From IMG/VR virus record IMGVR_UViG_3300005529_000016, positions 1-43,792 of that record: a stretch of 43,792 bases of DNA; one strand, written 5' to 3'. The notes beneath the pieces are model-generated. The model saw nothing but the letters and a program-made list of their open reading frames with translations, had not been told where the DNA came from and did not search any database. This DNA is from a virus. The position numbers and the translations under genes were made by a program. Shown piece by piece: positions 15,604-23,873 of the stretch (position 1 is its first letter; every line of letters starts with the position of its first letter).

Positions 15604-15795
15604 GTGCGCGTGAGACTGTTGACCGACCGGGCCGGCGCCTACAGCTTCCAGCCGGCCGGCGACGTGGTGGACCTGCCCCGGGCCGAGGCCCAGGCCCTCA
15701 TCCGCGCGGGCCAGGCCGAGCACGCCGGGCCGGAGAACGCGAGCAAGAACCCGGGCGCGGAGACCGCCGCCAAGCCCCCTTCGGAGCCCCGCTGA
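15604..15795 (+). CDS. Small head-region protein, 63 aa
   Basis: A GTG start follows GAGGAGCCC. The first 45 residues (VRVRLLTDRAGAYSFQPAGD, then VVDLPRAEAQALIRAGQAEH) match the outline of small proteins that follow capsid genes in many phages and carry a short beta unit plus helix. The tail is a Pro/Ala/Glu linker. The stop overlaps the next ATG by one base. It may be a head decoration or connector accessory; the sequence alone does not decide. Confidence 0.65.
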   Translation: MRVRLLTDRAGAYSFQPAGDVVDLPRAEAQALIRAGQAEHAGPENASKNPGAETAAKPPSEPR

Positions 15796-16220
15796 TGCGC
15801 GACCTCTTCAACAATTGCAAGGTGACGCAGCTCTTCCCGCCGAAGGCCGCCACCACCGACAACACCGCCTACACGTCGGTCATCATCGACACCCAGGGCC
15901 TCGACTCCCTGCTCCTGGCCTGGACGATGGGCACCCTGACCGACGCCGACTTCACGAGCACGGTCGCCGTCAACCACGGCAACGACCCGGCCCTGGCCGA
16001 CGGCGCCGCCGTGGCCGCGGCCGACCTGCTCGGCACGCTGGCCGGCTGCGCCCCCGACCACACCAGCAGCGGCAAGACGTTCAAGATCGGCTACGCCGGC
16101 AACAAGCGCTACGTCCAGGTCGTCATCACGCCGGCCTCGAACACCGGCAACATCTTCCTGGCCGGCGTCGCGATCCAGGGCATGCCGCGGAGCCTGCCGC
16201 AGTCCGCGCAGGCCGCCTGA
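15795..16220 (+). CDS. Putative head structural protein, 141 aa
   Basis: The product is a beta-rich protein (YTSVIIDTQGLDSLLLAWTM, then TFKIGYAGNKRYVQVVITPA). The GYxGNKRYVQVV and preceding AAADLLGTLAG wording recurs in proteins found shortly after capsid genes in diverse siphoviruses. By position it is a virion component, possibly a decoration or head-tail joining protein. ATG overlaps the previous stop as TGATG. No catalytic motif is seen. Confidence 0.7.
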   Translation: MRDLFNNCKVTQLFPPKAATTDNTAYTSVIIDTQGLDSLLLAWTMGTLTDADFTSTVAVNHGNDPALADGAAVAAADLLGTLAGCAPDHTSSGKTFKIGYAGNKRYVQVVITPASNTGNIFLAGVAIQGMPRSLPQSAQAA

Positions 16221-16226
16221 GCGAGC

Positions 16227-16246
16227 CCGGGCGTACGCACGCCCGG
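16227..16246 (+). terminator. Hairpin after the head genes
   Basis: CCGGGCGT and ACGCCCGG form a perfect 8-bp stem with a 4-base loop, just after the stop at 16220. No T run follows, so it is a stem-only candidate terminator or processing site in the 87-base gap. Confidence 0.45.
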
Positions 16247-16307
16247 CCCGGTCCGGGGGTTATGCGAGTGGCCCCGGCCCGGGACCTTCTTCCCGAGGAC
16301 CTGACCC

Positions 16308-16526
16308 ATGGCGCAGGACGTCACCTATGTCTCGGCCAACTACTACGCCCAGGGCGGCGGGCTCTGGTACGTCGGGGCGGAGTTGCAGATCGGCCCCTCG
16401 GGGAAGATCACCGCCAACGGCGTGCAGCCCGCCGCCCCGGACACCTCGGGCGTGGCCGACGCCCCGACCAAGGCGGTGCTGGATTCCATCGTCTCCGCCC
16501 TCAAGGGCGTGGGGGTCATGCACTAG
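16308..16526 (+). CDS. Hypothetical virion-region protein, 72 aa
   Basis: ATG 16308 follows GAGGACCTGACCC. The product opens with an aromatic beta stretch (DVTYVSANYYAQGGGLWYVG), then GPSGKITANGVQP, and ends in a helix (APTKAVLDSIVSALKGVGV). The repeat-free, Tyr/Gly-rich front suggests a structural protein. It sits between head and connector genes. No family is recognised. Confidence 0.65.
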   Translation: MAQDVTYVSANYYAQGGGLWYVGAELQIGPSGKITANGVQPAAPDTSGVADAPTKAVLDSIVSALKGVGVMH

Positions 16527-17185
16527 TGTGGGGCCTGGCGCAGACCGTGGCGCCGGCGGACGAGCCGGTCACCCGCGACGAGGCGATGCTCTTCTGCCGG
16601 GCCGACAACCCGGAGGAGGCCCCCCTCTTCGACGGGCTGATCCGGGCCGCCCGGCGGCGCGTCGAGCGCGGCAGCAGCCGCCAGCTCGTGACGGCCACCT
16701 GGCAGTTGACCCTGGACAGCTTCTTCGACCTGGAGCCGCGCAGCCGCTGGACGCTGCAGGCCGTGCCCGGCCAGGAGGACCTGATCCCGCAGCTGCGGGG
16801 CATCGGCATCTTCTCGGCGGGCAACGTCATCCGGCTGCCCAAGAGCCCGCTGAGGTCGGTCGTGAGCGTGCAGTACGTGGACACCGGCGGCAACCCGCAG
16901 ACGCTCGACCCGTCGCGCTACCTGACCGACCTGGTGGGCCAGCCCGGCCGGATCGCCCCGGCCTACGGCACCTTCTGGCCGATCACGCGGCGGCAGATCA
17001 ACGCGGTGACGGTCACCTTCACGGCCGGGTACGCCGACGCCGGCAAGGACTGCCCCGACGACGTCAAGCTGGCGGTCAAGCAGATCGTGGCCCTGAAGTA
17101 CCAGAACCGCTCGCTCACGGACAACAACCCCGCCCTGGAGAAGGCCATTGACTCCGTCATCTTCCAGTTCTGGGACGGCGCCTAG
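16526..17185 (+). CDS. Head-tail connector (phiE125 gp8-like)
   Basis: The 219-residue protein follows the gp8/gp6-type connector pattern: ADEPVTRDEAMLFCRADNPE, LIRAARRRVERGSSRQLVTA, WQLTLDSFF, then RLPKSPLRSVVSVQYVDTGG, PSRYLTDLVGQPGRI and VTFTAGYADAG, closing with a helix for the ring (KLAVKQIVALKYQNRSL). Such proteins bind under the portal and form the next ring of the neck. The GTG start overlaps the previous stop. Confidence 0.9.
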   Translation: MWGLAQTVAPADEPVTRDEAMLFCRADNPEEAPLFDGLIRAARRRVERGSSRQLVTATWQLTLDSFFDLEPRSRWTLQAVPGQEDLIPQLRGIGIFSAGNVIRLPKSPLRSVVSVQYVDTGGNPQTLDPSRYLTDLVGQPGRIAPAYGTFWPITRRQINAVTVTFTAGYADAGKDCPDDVKLAVKQIVALKYQNRSLTDNNPALEKAIDSVIFQFWDGA

Positions 17186-17483
17186 GGCGACTGACGGCGA
17201 GAAGCTGTCCTACGCCCTGGGCCTCATCGACCACGTGGCCCAGATCGCCTCCAACTCCCGCGGCGAGCCCGACGGCCTGCTGCGGAAGATCGGCCAGGCG
17301 ATCGAGATGCACCGGCCCCGCGTCGCCGGCGGGCTGTCCGCCCCCGTGGCCGGCGCCGCCGACGAGGAGGCCGTCAACCTGGTGGACGCCGTGTTCACCG
17401 TGGCCGTCGAGGTGAAGAGGTTACGCCGATGCCTCAGCCGCGCTTTCCCGAGGCGGGAGACCTCCGCTACCGGGCCTCGGTAG
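17148..17483 (+). CDS. Hypothetical neck-region protein, about 111 aa
   Basis: A TTG at 17148 with GGAG seven bases upstream is the most likely start; it lies inside the connector gene's 3' end. The body is helical (KLSYALGLIDHVAQIASNSR, then AVNLVDAVFTVAVEVKRLRR). The last 18 codons overlap the next gene in another frame. Without it the 244 bases between connector and head-tail joining genes would be empty, which is unlike this genome. The exact start is uncertain and the function unknown. Confidence 0.5.
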   Translation: MTPSSSSSGTAPRATDGEKLSYALGLIDHVAQIASNSRGEPDGLLRKIGQAIEMHRPRVAGGLSAPVAGAADEEAVNLVDAVFTVAVEVKRLRRCLSRAFPRRETSATGPR

Positions 17484-17794
17484 AGCGGAAGGTAGACCCC
17501 GACCCCGGGCCCAACAGCTACGGCGAGCCGCCCGACGACTGGGAGGCCGTGCCGGGGGCCGGCGGCAGGCTGTGGTGCTCGCGCGAGCCGGCCGCGGGGA
17601 TGGAGTTCTACGTGCAGGGGCAGCTCCAGGAGGAGGTCGATTACGTCGTGTGGTGCCGCTACCGCCAGGGCCTGGGCCCGACCAACCGGCTGCAGCTCTT
17701 GGGCGAGACGCTCAACGTCGCCTGGGCCCTGCGCTGGGGGCCCGCGGCGGATTACGACTGGCTGCAGATGGGCTGCAAGGTGCAGCTCCCGTGA
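17429..17794 (+). CDS. Head-tail joining / head closure protein
   Basis: The 121-residue protein matches the Phage_H_T_join family: GDLRYRASVERKVDPDPGPN with PPDDWEAVPGAGGRLW at the front, then beta strands (EEVDYVVWCRYRQGLGPTNR) and a C-terminal TLNVAWALRWGPAADY. Stopper proteins of this family close the connector channel and dock the tail. Its place between the connector and the gp10-like gene is as expected. Confidence 0.85.
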   Translation: MPQPRFPEAGDLRYRASVERKVDPDPGPNSYGEPPDDWEAVPGAGGRLWCSREPAAGMEFYVQGQLQEEVDYVVWCRYRQGLGPTNRLQLLGETLNVAWALRWGPAADYDWLQMGCKVQLP

Positions 17795-18378
17795 ACCGCT
17801 TCCGGATCCGCGCCAAGGTGGAAGGCCTGGCCGAGTTCACGGCGGGCCTGCAGCAGCTCAAGCAGGGCGTCCGCAACCGCGTGCTGAGGAAGATGGTCAA
17901 CGCCGGCACGCAGCCGGTCCTGCGGGCCGCCCGGGAGCGGGCCCGGCAGGTCGGCAAGTCGGGGGTGCTCGGCTGGGCCATGGTCAGGAAGGTCAAGACG
18001 TACAAGCGGGCCGTCGTCGGCATCGTCGGGGCGGGCAAGGGCAAGGAGAAGACGGTCTCCGTGTGGAGCTGGTGGGAGAGCCGCAAGGGCCGGGTCAAGC
18101 GCTACGTGCAGCGGCGGACGGTGCCGGGCAACATCCTCCACCTGGTGGAGAAGGGAACCAAACCCCACGCCCTGGGCAAGGGCAGCAAGCTGAGCCGCAG
18201 GCTGAAGGTCGGGATGACGACCGCCGTCCAGCACGGCCGGATGCACCCCGGCTCGAAGGCGCAGCCCGTCCTGGAAGAGGCCTGGGAGGTCAGCAAGCGG
18301 GCGGCGAAGTCGGAGATGGTGAGTAAAGGCATCGAAGGGCTCAAGGCCGAGGTCGCGAAGCTGAGGCGCAAGCGGTGA
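17791..18378 (+). CDS. HK97 gp10-like neck/tail completion protein
   Basis: A GTG start overlaps the previous stop (GTGA). The 195-residue protein is very basic and has the gp10 outline: an opening VEGLAEFTAGLQQLKQGVRN, a helix LRKMVNAGTQPVLRAARERA, and the strongly conserved late motif LVEKGTKPHALGKG (family form HxxExGT) followed by HGRMHPGSKAQPVLEEAW. Such proteins complete the neck between head and tail. The insert between residues 60 and 110 is longer than in compact members. Confidence 0.85.
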   Translation: MNRFRIRAKVEGLAEFTAGLQQLKQGVRNRVLRKMVNAGTQPVLRAARERARQVGKSGVLGWAMVRKVKTYKRAVVGIVGAGKGKEKTVSVWSWWESRKGRVKRYVQRRTVPGNILHLVEKGTKPHALGKGSKLSRRLKVGMTTAVQHGRMHPGSKAQPVLEEAWEVSKRAAKSEMVSKGIEGLKAEVAKLRRKR

Positions 18379-18845
18379 GTGTCAAGCAGGCATTCCGGCA
18401 GTTCCTGGCGGGGGCGTCTCAGCTCTCCGCGCTCGGCGGGCGCGTCTACAAGCGCCTGCCCGAGGGCGGCCCGTCCGTGCGGCCGGCCCTGACCTACCGC
18501 CGCGTGCGCGTGCTGCGGCCGAAGACCCAGGAGGGCACCGGCGGCCTGGCCCGGAGCGCCTTCGAGGTGGACGTCTGGGGCGGCGGCGACGGGCCCTACC
18601 AGGACGCCAGCGATCTGGCCGAGGTCGTCCGGCCCGTGCTCACCGGCCAGGACCCCGTGAACTACGGGCCCGGCTTCCAGGGCGCGATCGGCTACCAGGA
18701 CAAGGCCGGCCAGCCGCAGACCGTTTCTGTGCAGAAGACCCTCGCGGACGACGAGCAGGACCTGGACCAGGCCCCCGGCGAGTTCGGCCGCGACTACGTG
18801 CAGGAGTGCGTGACGCTCCGCTTCACCGTGTGGCACCTGGAATAG
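18375..18845 (+). CDS. Tail terminator-like protein (DUF3168 type)
   Basis: The 156-residue protein begins VSVKQAFRQFLAGASQLSAL, then GRVYKRLPEGG and PALTYRRVRV, and ends in a beta region (FEVDVWGGGDGPYQDASDLA). This is the outline of small tail-completion proteins that cap the tube at the head-proximal end. Gene position, after gp10-like and before the tube protein, is the typical one. GTG start overlaps the previous stop (GTGAGTG). Confidence 0.75.
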   Translation: MSVKQAFRQFLAGASQLSALGGRVYKRLPEGGPSVRPALTYRRVRVLRPKTQEGTGGLARSAFEVDVWGGGDGPYQDASDLAEVVRPVLTGQDPVNYGPGFQGAIGYQDKAGQPQTVSVQKTLADDEQDLDQAPGEFGRDYVQECVTLRFTVWHLE

Positions 18846-18857
18846 AGAGGTGGGCCC

Positions 18858-19271
18858 ATGCCCGCGCCTTCCGGTTACGCTTCGTACGGCGGCAGCCTGG
18901 CCCTGGGCCTGGGCAGCCCGCCGCCCGTCATCAAGGGCATGATCTCCGCCGAGCCCGAGGGGATCGACTACACCCAGATCAAGATGGGTGCTCTGGATGA
19001 CGCCACGCGCCTCATCAACTTCGCGAACGGCCGCGGCACGCCGCCCAAGATCAAGTTCACCTACGAGTACCGCACCAGCCCCAGCAACAACTGGGACGCG
19101 ATCGCGGCCCTGCAGGGCACCGACAACGTCAACTACGTCTACAAGCTCCCCGACGGCAGCACCGTCTTCGGCGTGTGCAACGTCGGCAACCTCGGCCTGC
19201 CCAAGGAGCCCGAGGACGACCGCTCCACCTTCGACGTCGAGATCCAGACCAACAGCATCAGCCGCGGCTAA
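18858..19271 (+). CDS. Major tail tube protein
   Basis: The 137-residue protein precedes the frameshifted chaperone gene, where the tube gene normally lies. It is beta-rich (KIKFTYEYRTSPSNNWDAIA, VNYVYKLPDGSTVFGV, TFDVEIQTNSI), fitting a tube-fold subunit that stacks in rings around the tape measure. ATG with GAGAGGTGG upstream. It is small for a tube protein, so a minor tail protein is the alternative, but no other candidate lies in the window. Confidence 0.75.
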   Translation: MPAPSGYASYGGSLALGLGSPPPVIKGMISAEPEGIDYTQIKMGALDDATRLINFANGRGTPPKIKFTYEYRTSPSNNWDAIAALQGTDNVNYVYKLPDGSTVFGVCNVGNLGLPKEPEDDRSTFDVEIQTNSISRG

Positions 19272-19276
19272 CGCCC

Positions 19277-19294
19277 GGTACAGGCGCCCGCACC
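19277..19294. repeat. Dispersed 18-bp palindromic repeat
   Basis: GGTACAGGCGCCCGCACC in the 38-base gap between the tail tube and tail chaperone genes, ending 15 bases before the ATG at 19310 and just before its GAGGAG box. Confidence 0.85.
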
Positions 19295-19309
19295 CCAACC
19301 GAGGAGACC

Positions 19310-19804
19310 ATGCCCAAGCCCCAGTCTTTCCACCCGCTGCGCGAGAAGTTCCTCAGCCCCGCCAACCGCGCCGGCGGCGCCCTGCGCCGCCAGGAGACCA
19401 CCTTCCTGGGCGAGCGCGTCTGGGCCTGGGAGCTGACGGGCGACCAGCGCGCCGCCGTCGAGCAGAGCCGGATCAAGATGGCACGGGGCGGCACCCCCGG
19501 CATCGAGCTGCGCCACTACCGGGCGATGGCCGTCCTCTACGGCCTGCGCGACTCGGGCGAGCCGGGCGCGCGGCAGATCTTCGTGGACGGCGACGAGGGC
19601 TACCTCAACGAGCTGCCCGCCAGCGAGCTGGACAAGGCCGCCGAGCTGGTCGCCGAGCTGTCGGGCATGCGGTCCCAGGACGCGGAGGAGGCCCGAAAAA
19701 ACTCCGGCGCTGCGGCTGGCTCCGGTCCCTCTTCGACCTCGCCGACCGCAGACGGTGGCCCTCCGTCGGCTGGGGGCTCCGAAGGCTCGGCAGCCGCGAG
19801 CTGA
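19310..19804 (+). CDS. Tail assembly chaperone, short form (gpG-like)
   Basis: ATG 19310 follows GAGGAGACC. The 164-residue protein (FHPLREKFLSPANRAGGALR, then ERVWAWELTGDQRAAVEQSR) has the position and outline of the gpG-type chaperone that coats the tape measure before tube assembly. At codons 129-131 the message carries A AAA AAC, a canonical slippery heptamer. After it, the zero-frame tail is low-complexity Gly/Ser/Ala, as expected if only the frameshifted product carries a second folded domain. Confidence 0.88.
   Translation: MPKPQSFHPLREKFLSPANRAGGALRRQETTFLGERVWAWELTGDQRAAVEQSRIKMARGGTPGIELRHYRAMAVLYGLRDSGEPGARQIFVDGDEGYLNELPASELDKAAELVAELSGMRSQDAEEARKNSGAAAGSGPSSTSPTADGGPPSAGGSEGSAAAS
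19696..19702 (+). promoter_or_regulatory. Programmed -1 ribosomal frameshift site A_AAA_AAC
   Basis: In the chaperone frame the codons read CGA AAA AAC, giving the heptamer AAAAAAC. Slipping back one base joins the frame to a 117-codon extension that ends at 20055. This is the classic G/GT arrangement. Confidence 0.9.
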
Positions 19805-20055
19805 CCTACACGCTCGAGCACGCGCGGCTGGAGCCGGCCGGCGGCCTGCGCGACGACCTGCGCTTCGCGGCGCTGGTCTGCGCGGTGCTCAACCCGCAGC
19901 GCAAGCCGGGCAGCCGGCCGCTGACGCCCGAGGACGTCTTCAAGACGCTGCGGCCCGACGAGCCGACCGAGGAGGAGCTGGAAGAGGTGCGAGAGTACGC
20001 GGGCGAGGTGTGGGACCGCTTCGCCAAGTTGAACGAGCAACTGCAAGGGGAGTAG
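19702..20055 (+). CDS. Frameshifted extension of tail assembly chaperone (gpT part of GT)
   Basis: This frame has no good start of its own but codes for a sensible helical domain (SRELTYTLEHARLEPAGGLR, LRFAALVCAVLNPQRKPGSR, then an acidic helix EEELEEVREYAGEVWDRFAK). It is reached by the -1 slip at 19696-19702, giving a fused GT protein of about 248 residues. GT proteins bind both the tape measure and tube subunits during tail assembly. The tape measure gene starts five bases later. Confidence 0.85.
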   Translation, partial: LRRCGWLRSLFDLADRRRWPSVGWGLRRLGSRELTYTLEHARLEPAGGLRDDLRFAALVCAVLNPQRKPGSRPLTPEDVFKTLRPDEPTEEELEEVREYAGEVWDRFAKLNEQLQGE

Positions 20056-20059
20056 CGCG

Positions 20060-22780
20060 GTGGACGTCGGTTACATGAGCCTGAGCATGTCGGTGACGAG
20101 CGGCGGCTTCGACCGCGGCCTGCTCGACGCCGTGCGCTCGGCCTCCGAGGCCTCCCGGGCGATCAAGCAGGCCCTGGGCGACGTCGGGGCGGGCGGCGCG
20201 GGCGCCGACATGACCCGCGCCGCGGCCGAGGCGGCCGAGCTGGCGCGGCAGGTCGGGGCGGCGGGGGAGGCGGCCCGGGCGCACAAGGAGGCCCGGGAGG
20301 CGCTCGAGCTGGCCACCGGCTTCGGGGCCGCGGCGGCGGCGGCCAAGGAAGCGGCGGCGGCCGCGGGCGGCTTCATCCGGGACACCGGCGCCGGGCTCAA
20401 CGGCCTGGTGCGCACGCTCACGGGCATCGACCTGGCCGGCGCGTTCCGGCCGCTGGGCGACATCACCGCCGCCTTCGGCAGGATGACCTTCGCCACCGCC
20501 AAGGCCGCGTTCTACCTGACGGACCTCAAGCTGACGAGCCTGGCCAGCTTCACGGCCATGTACAAGGGCCTCGACGCCTTCTTCGTCCACCTGCGCGGCG
20601 CGGGCGCGCTACAGAGCGTGGCCGGCGCCCTGCGCGGCTTCGCGGGCCAGACGCAGGGCCTGGCGGCCGCTCCCACGGCCGCCGCGGCGCAGCCGCCGCC
20701 GGCCCACGAGACGAAGGCGATCGCCGCCGTGACCGCCCCCGCCCTGGCGCCCTGGCAGGCGCTGGCCGGGGCGATCGCCCAGGTCGATAAGGCGGCCCTG
20801 GCCCTGGCCGAGACGCTGCAGGGGATCGCGCGGCAGGCCGGTGCCTCGGCGGCCGCCGAGGTGCTCCCGGTGGTGACGCTGGTCAAGGACCTCAAGGCGG
20901 CCCGGGACGCCGCGGCCGCGCCGATCGACGTCGAGATTCACCGGCACGTCCGCCAGGCCCGCGAGCTGGCCCCGCCCGAGCTGGTGCAGCACGTGCGGCA
21001 GGTCCGGCAGGCGGCCTTCGTGCCGGCCGCGGCCACCGCGGGCGTGCCCGGCGCCGGCGAGCTGCGCGCCGTCCGCGAGGTCGGCGGCCAGGTCCGGGAG
21101 GTGAACAAGGCCGTCTCAGGCCTGGGCTCGGTCGCCGCGGCCGCCCAGCCCTACCTCGACAGCGCCTTCGTCGGGCTCAAGGCCGGCGCCTTCTCCGCGG
21201 CGGGCGCCGTCGCCGCCGTGGCCGGGGCGGTTGGCGGCATGGTGACGGCGGCGGTCGCGGCCGGCCGGGCCGTGGCCGACTTCGCCGCCGGGGCGCTCCT
21301 GGCCAGCGAGAACAACCTGCGCTTCGCCCGCTCGCTGGGCATCACCGCCCAGGAGGTCGAGCGCTTCCAGGCGGCCGCCCGGCTGTCGGGCGTCGGGGCC
21401 GACATGGCCGCCGGCGGCATGAACGACTTCGCCCAGCACATGCGCCAGCTCCGCGGCGAATTGCGCCAGGGCGGCGGCGAGATGACCCAGTGGCTGGCGC
21501 GGATGAACCTGGACCCGATGCGCGTGGCCGCGGCGGACCTCGACGACAGCTTCCGCATGATCTCCGGGGCCCTGCGCACGATCCCCTCGGACTTCGACCG
21601 CGCCGAGGCCGCGGCCCAGGTGATGGGCCACGGCACGGTGGCGGCCTTCCAGGAAGCGATCGCCGCGGGCCGCGGCCTGGAGAACGCCGTGGGCGGCGCC
21701 GGGACCTTCGGCGACGTGCTCGGCGCCGACCAGACGCGGCAGATTCACGAGGCGATGCAGGAGGCGCGCGAGGCCGGGGGCATGATCATGTCGGTCATGA
21801 AGGGCTTCGCCAACCAGGCGGCCCTGGCCCTGGCGCCGCTCATCAAGGACGTCGGCGCCCTGCTCAAGGACCTGGCCGGCTCGGGGGTCTTCAAGGACCT
21901 GCAGGAGGGCTTCGGCTCCTGGGTCCGCTTCGGGGCCGACCTGATGCGCGACCTGATCGGCTGGCTCCGCGAGGGGCGGCCGGTGCTCGAGGGCATTTGG
22001 GAGGTGGTCAAGGCCGGCGGCGCCGCCTGGATGGAGATCGGCGGCGCGGTCTGGGACGTGATCCGCGCGGTCGGCAACGTCATCGGCGCCTTCCTGGGCG
22101 CGGCCGGCAGCACCCGGGACTGGGGCGACGCCTTCCGCACCGTCGCCGGCGGCGTCCGGGCGGCCGGCCGCGCCGTCGCCGACGTCATGCGCTGGATGGC
22201 GGGCCTGGGCATCGAGGCGATCATCTCCCTGGTCGAGGCCTGGCGCACGGCCCGGGACTTCTTCACCGGCTTCGTCGCGGGGGTCGCTGCCGGCTGGCAG
22301 TACCTCAAGGGCGAGATCACCTTCGACGACCTCAAGAGCGGCCGGTTCATGCAGGAGCTGCAGGAGGACCTGCGGCGCGCCAACGCCGGCACGGACGGCC
22401 TGATCAACCGCCTGCGGGAGGTGCAGATGACCCTGCGCGCCACGGGCGCGGGCAGCGTCTTCTCCAACATCTTCGGCGGCATCCTGGGCTCGGCCCAGTC
22501 CGGCCTGGCCGGCCTGCAGGGCATGATCGACCAGGCCTCGCAGAACCGGAGCCTGCACGCCCCCGTCCGCCTGGCCGCCGGCATGGACGTCGGCTCGGCC
22601 GAGGCCGTCAGCACGGTCAACCTGGCCCTGGCCGGCGGCCGCGAGTCCGCCGAGGAGCGCACGGCCAACGAGCTCGAGCAGCTCCGCGAGACGGTCAACG
22701 CCATGCAGGGCCTCTTAGAGCGGTGGTTCGGCCGGGCGTCCGGCGGCCGCGGCCCGTCGGTGACGATCCCCCCTGCGTGA
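20060..22780 (+). CDS. Tape measure protein
   Basis: At 906 residues it is the longest product in the genome and directly follows the G/GT genes, the fixed place of the tape measure. It is Ala-rich and helical, with hydrophobic segments around residues 370-410 (AAGAVAAVAGAVGGMVTAAV) and in the second half (GGAVWDVIRAVGNVIGAFLG). Using about 0.15 nm per residue for a helix, the tail would be about 135 nm, a siphovirus length. GTG start; no peptidase domain is obvious in it. Confidence 0.93.
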   Translation: MDVGYMSLSMSVTSGGFDRGLLDAVRSASEASRAIKQALGDVGAGGAGADMTRAAAEAAELARQVGAAGEAARAHKEAREALELATGFGAAAAAAKEAAAAAGGFIRDTGAGLNGLVRTLTGIDLAGAFRPLGDITAAFGRMTFATAKAAFYLTDLKLTSLASFTAMYKGLDAFFVHLRGAGALQSVAGALRGFAGQTQGLAAAPTAAAAQPPPAHETKAIAAVTAPALAPWQALAGAIAQVDKAALALAETLQGIARQAGASAAAEVLPVVTLVKDLKAARDAAAAPIDVEIHRHVRQARELAPPELVQHVRQVRQAAFVPAAATAGVPGAGELRAVREVGGQVREVNKAVSGLGSVAAAAQPYLDSAFVGLKAGAFSAAGAVAAVAGAVGGMVTAAVAAGRAVADFAAGALLASENNLRFARSLGITAQEVERFQAAARLSGVGADMAAGGMNDFAQHMRQLRGELRQGGGEMTQWLARMNLDPMRVAAADLDDSFRMISGALRTIPSDFDRAEAAAQVMGHGTVAAFQEAIAAGRGLENAVGGAGTFGDVLGADQTRQIHEAMQEAREAGGMIMSVMKGFANQAALALAPLIKDVGALLKDLAGSGVFKDLQEGFGSWVRFGADLMRDLIGWLREGRPVLEGIWEVVKAGGAAWMEIGGAVWDVIRAVGNVIGAFLGAAGSTRDWGDAFRTVAGGVRAAGRAVADVMRWMAGLGIEAIISLVEAWRTARDFFTGFVAGVAAGWQYLKGEITFDDLKSGRFMQELQEDLRRANAGTDGLINRLREVQMTLRATGAGSVFSNIFGGILGSAQSGLAGLQGMIDQASQNRSLHAPVRLAAGMDVGSAEAVSTVNLALAGGRESAEERTANELEQLRETVNAMQGLLERWFGRASGGRGPSVTIPPA

Positions 22781-22787
22781 GGTAAGC

Positions 22788-23864
22788 GTGGCCGTCCTGC
22801 GCATCAAGGAACAGTGGCCCAAGCGCTCCGGCAGCGCCCGCGTCAACAGCGAGCGGCTCTACCGGCGCTACTTCAAGGTGCTCACGGACACCGACTGGGA
22901 CGGCCCGGGCGTGATCGAGGACACCTTCGCGCGCTACAACCGCTCGGGCCAGGACTTCGCCAACGACGACGGCACGGTCCTGCGCGACGTGCCGTGGATG
23001 GGCAGCCCTTACGACAACAAGGGCAGCAAGCCGGCCCCGGACCCCGCCCCGGTCCCGCCCGAGGAGGACGGCCAGGACCCCGACGAGCCCGAGGTGAGCG
23101 AGGAGGGCGACAGCGCCGCCGTCTGCGTCGATTTCGACGTCAACCAGCACGACGCGGACTCGCGCTGGTGGGACCTGATGCTCCTCTACACCAACCGGCC
23201 GGAGAAGAACCCCGACGAGTACGGGGCCGACCCGACCCAGCGCGAGACCGAGGTGCAGTGGGGCAGCCAGGTCTTCACCTGGGCCCTGCAGGTGGACTGG
23301 TCGAGCCCGCCGCGCCTCATCGCCAACTCGGCCGGCGACCCCTTCAACCCGCCGGCGCAGACGGAGTACAGCTACCGCGTGCTGACCCTGACGCGCTGGG
23401 AGAAGACGGGGCCGGGCGGCTGGGACCCGGTCGCCTCGGGCAACCTGGAGAACACGGTCAACTCCGAGCCGTGGCTGGGCTTCGAGACCGGCACCGTCAA
23501 GCTCAAGAGTATCACGGCCCAGCGCCTGTGGGAGTGCGGCGCCTACTACTGGCGGGTCACCTACACGTTCCACATCCGCTGGTACCAGCCCTGGGACTAC
23601 CGCCCGCTCGACGCCGGCTTCCGCTTCAAGGACGGCAGCAACATGGCGCTCTTCACCCCCGCGCCCGGCGTGCCGCCCGGGACGCCCGGCCTGCTCGACG
23701 GGCAGGGCGGCAAGCTCAACGGCAACGGCGTGCCCTCGGGCGCGCACCCCGCGGTCCGCTGGGACGGCACGGTCGTCAACGGCGTGGCCCTCAGCCCGTA
23801 CCAACTCCACCCGCAGCGAGACTTCAACACGGCCATCGTCCCCAAGCTTCTGATCCCCGGATAG
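22788..23864 (+). CDS. Putative distal tail protein, 358 aa
   Basis: This is the first gene after the tape measure, where distal tail (Dit-like) genes lie. The 358-residue product has an acidic Pro-rich linker (residues about 80-105) between two beta-rich, Trp-rich parts (WGSQVFTWALQVDWSSPPRL, YYWRVTYTFHIRWYQPWDYR). I do not recognise a catalytic motif, and sequence alone does not prove the Dit fold. GTG start with GAGGTAAGC upstream. Confidence 0.6.
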   Translation: MAVLRIKEQWPKRSGSARVNSERLYRRYFKVLTDTDWDGPGVIEDTFARYNRSGQDFANDDGTVLRDVPWMGSPYDNKGSKPAPDPAPVPPEEDGQDPDEPEVSEEGDSAAVCVDFDVNQHDADSRWWDLMLLYTNRPEKNPDEYGADPTQRETEVQWGSQVFTWALQVDWSSPPRLIANSAGDPFNPPAQTEYSYRVLTLTRWEKTGPGGWDPVASGNLENTVNSEPWLGFETGTVKLKSITAQRLWECGAYYWRVTYTFHIRWYQPWDYRPLDAGFRFKDGSNMALFTPAPGVPPGTPGLLDGQGGKLNGNGVPSGAHPAVRWDGTVVNGVALSPYQLHPQRDFNTAIVPKLLIPG

Positions 23865-23873
23865 GAGGTTCCC

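Noticed and set aside
20060-22780. Peptidase or lysozyme domain in the tape measure protein
   Set aside because: Many tape measures carry one, but I could find no catalytic motif, only helical and hydrophobic segments.
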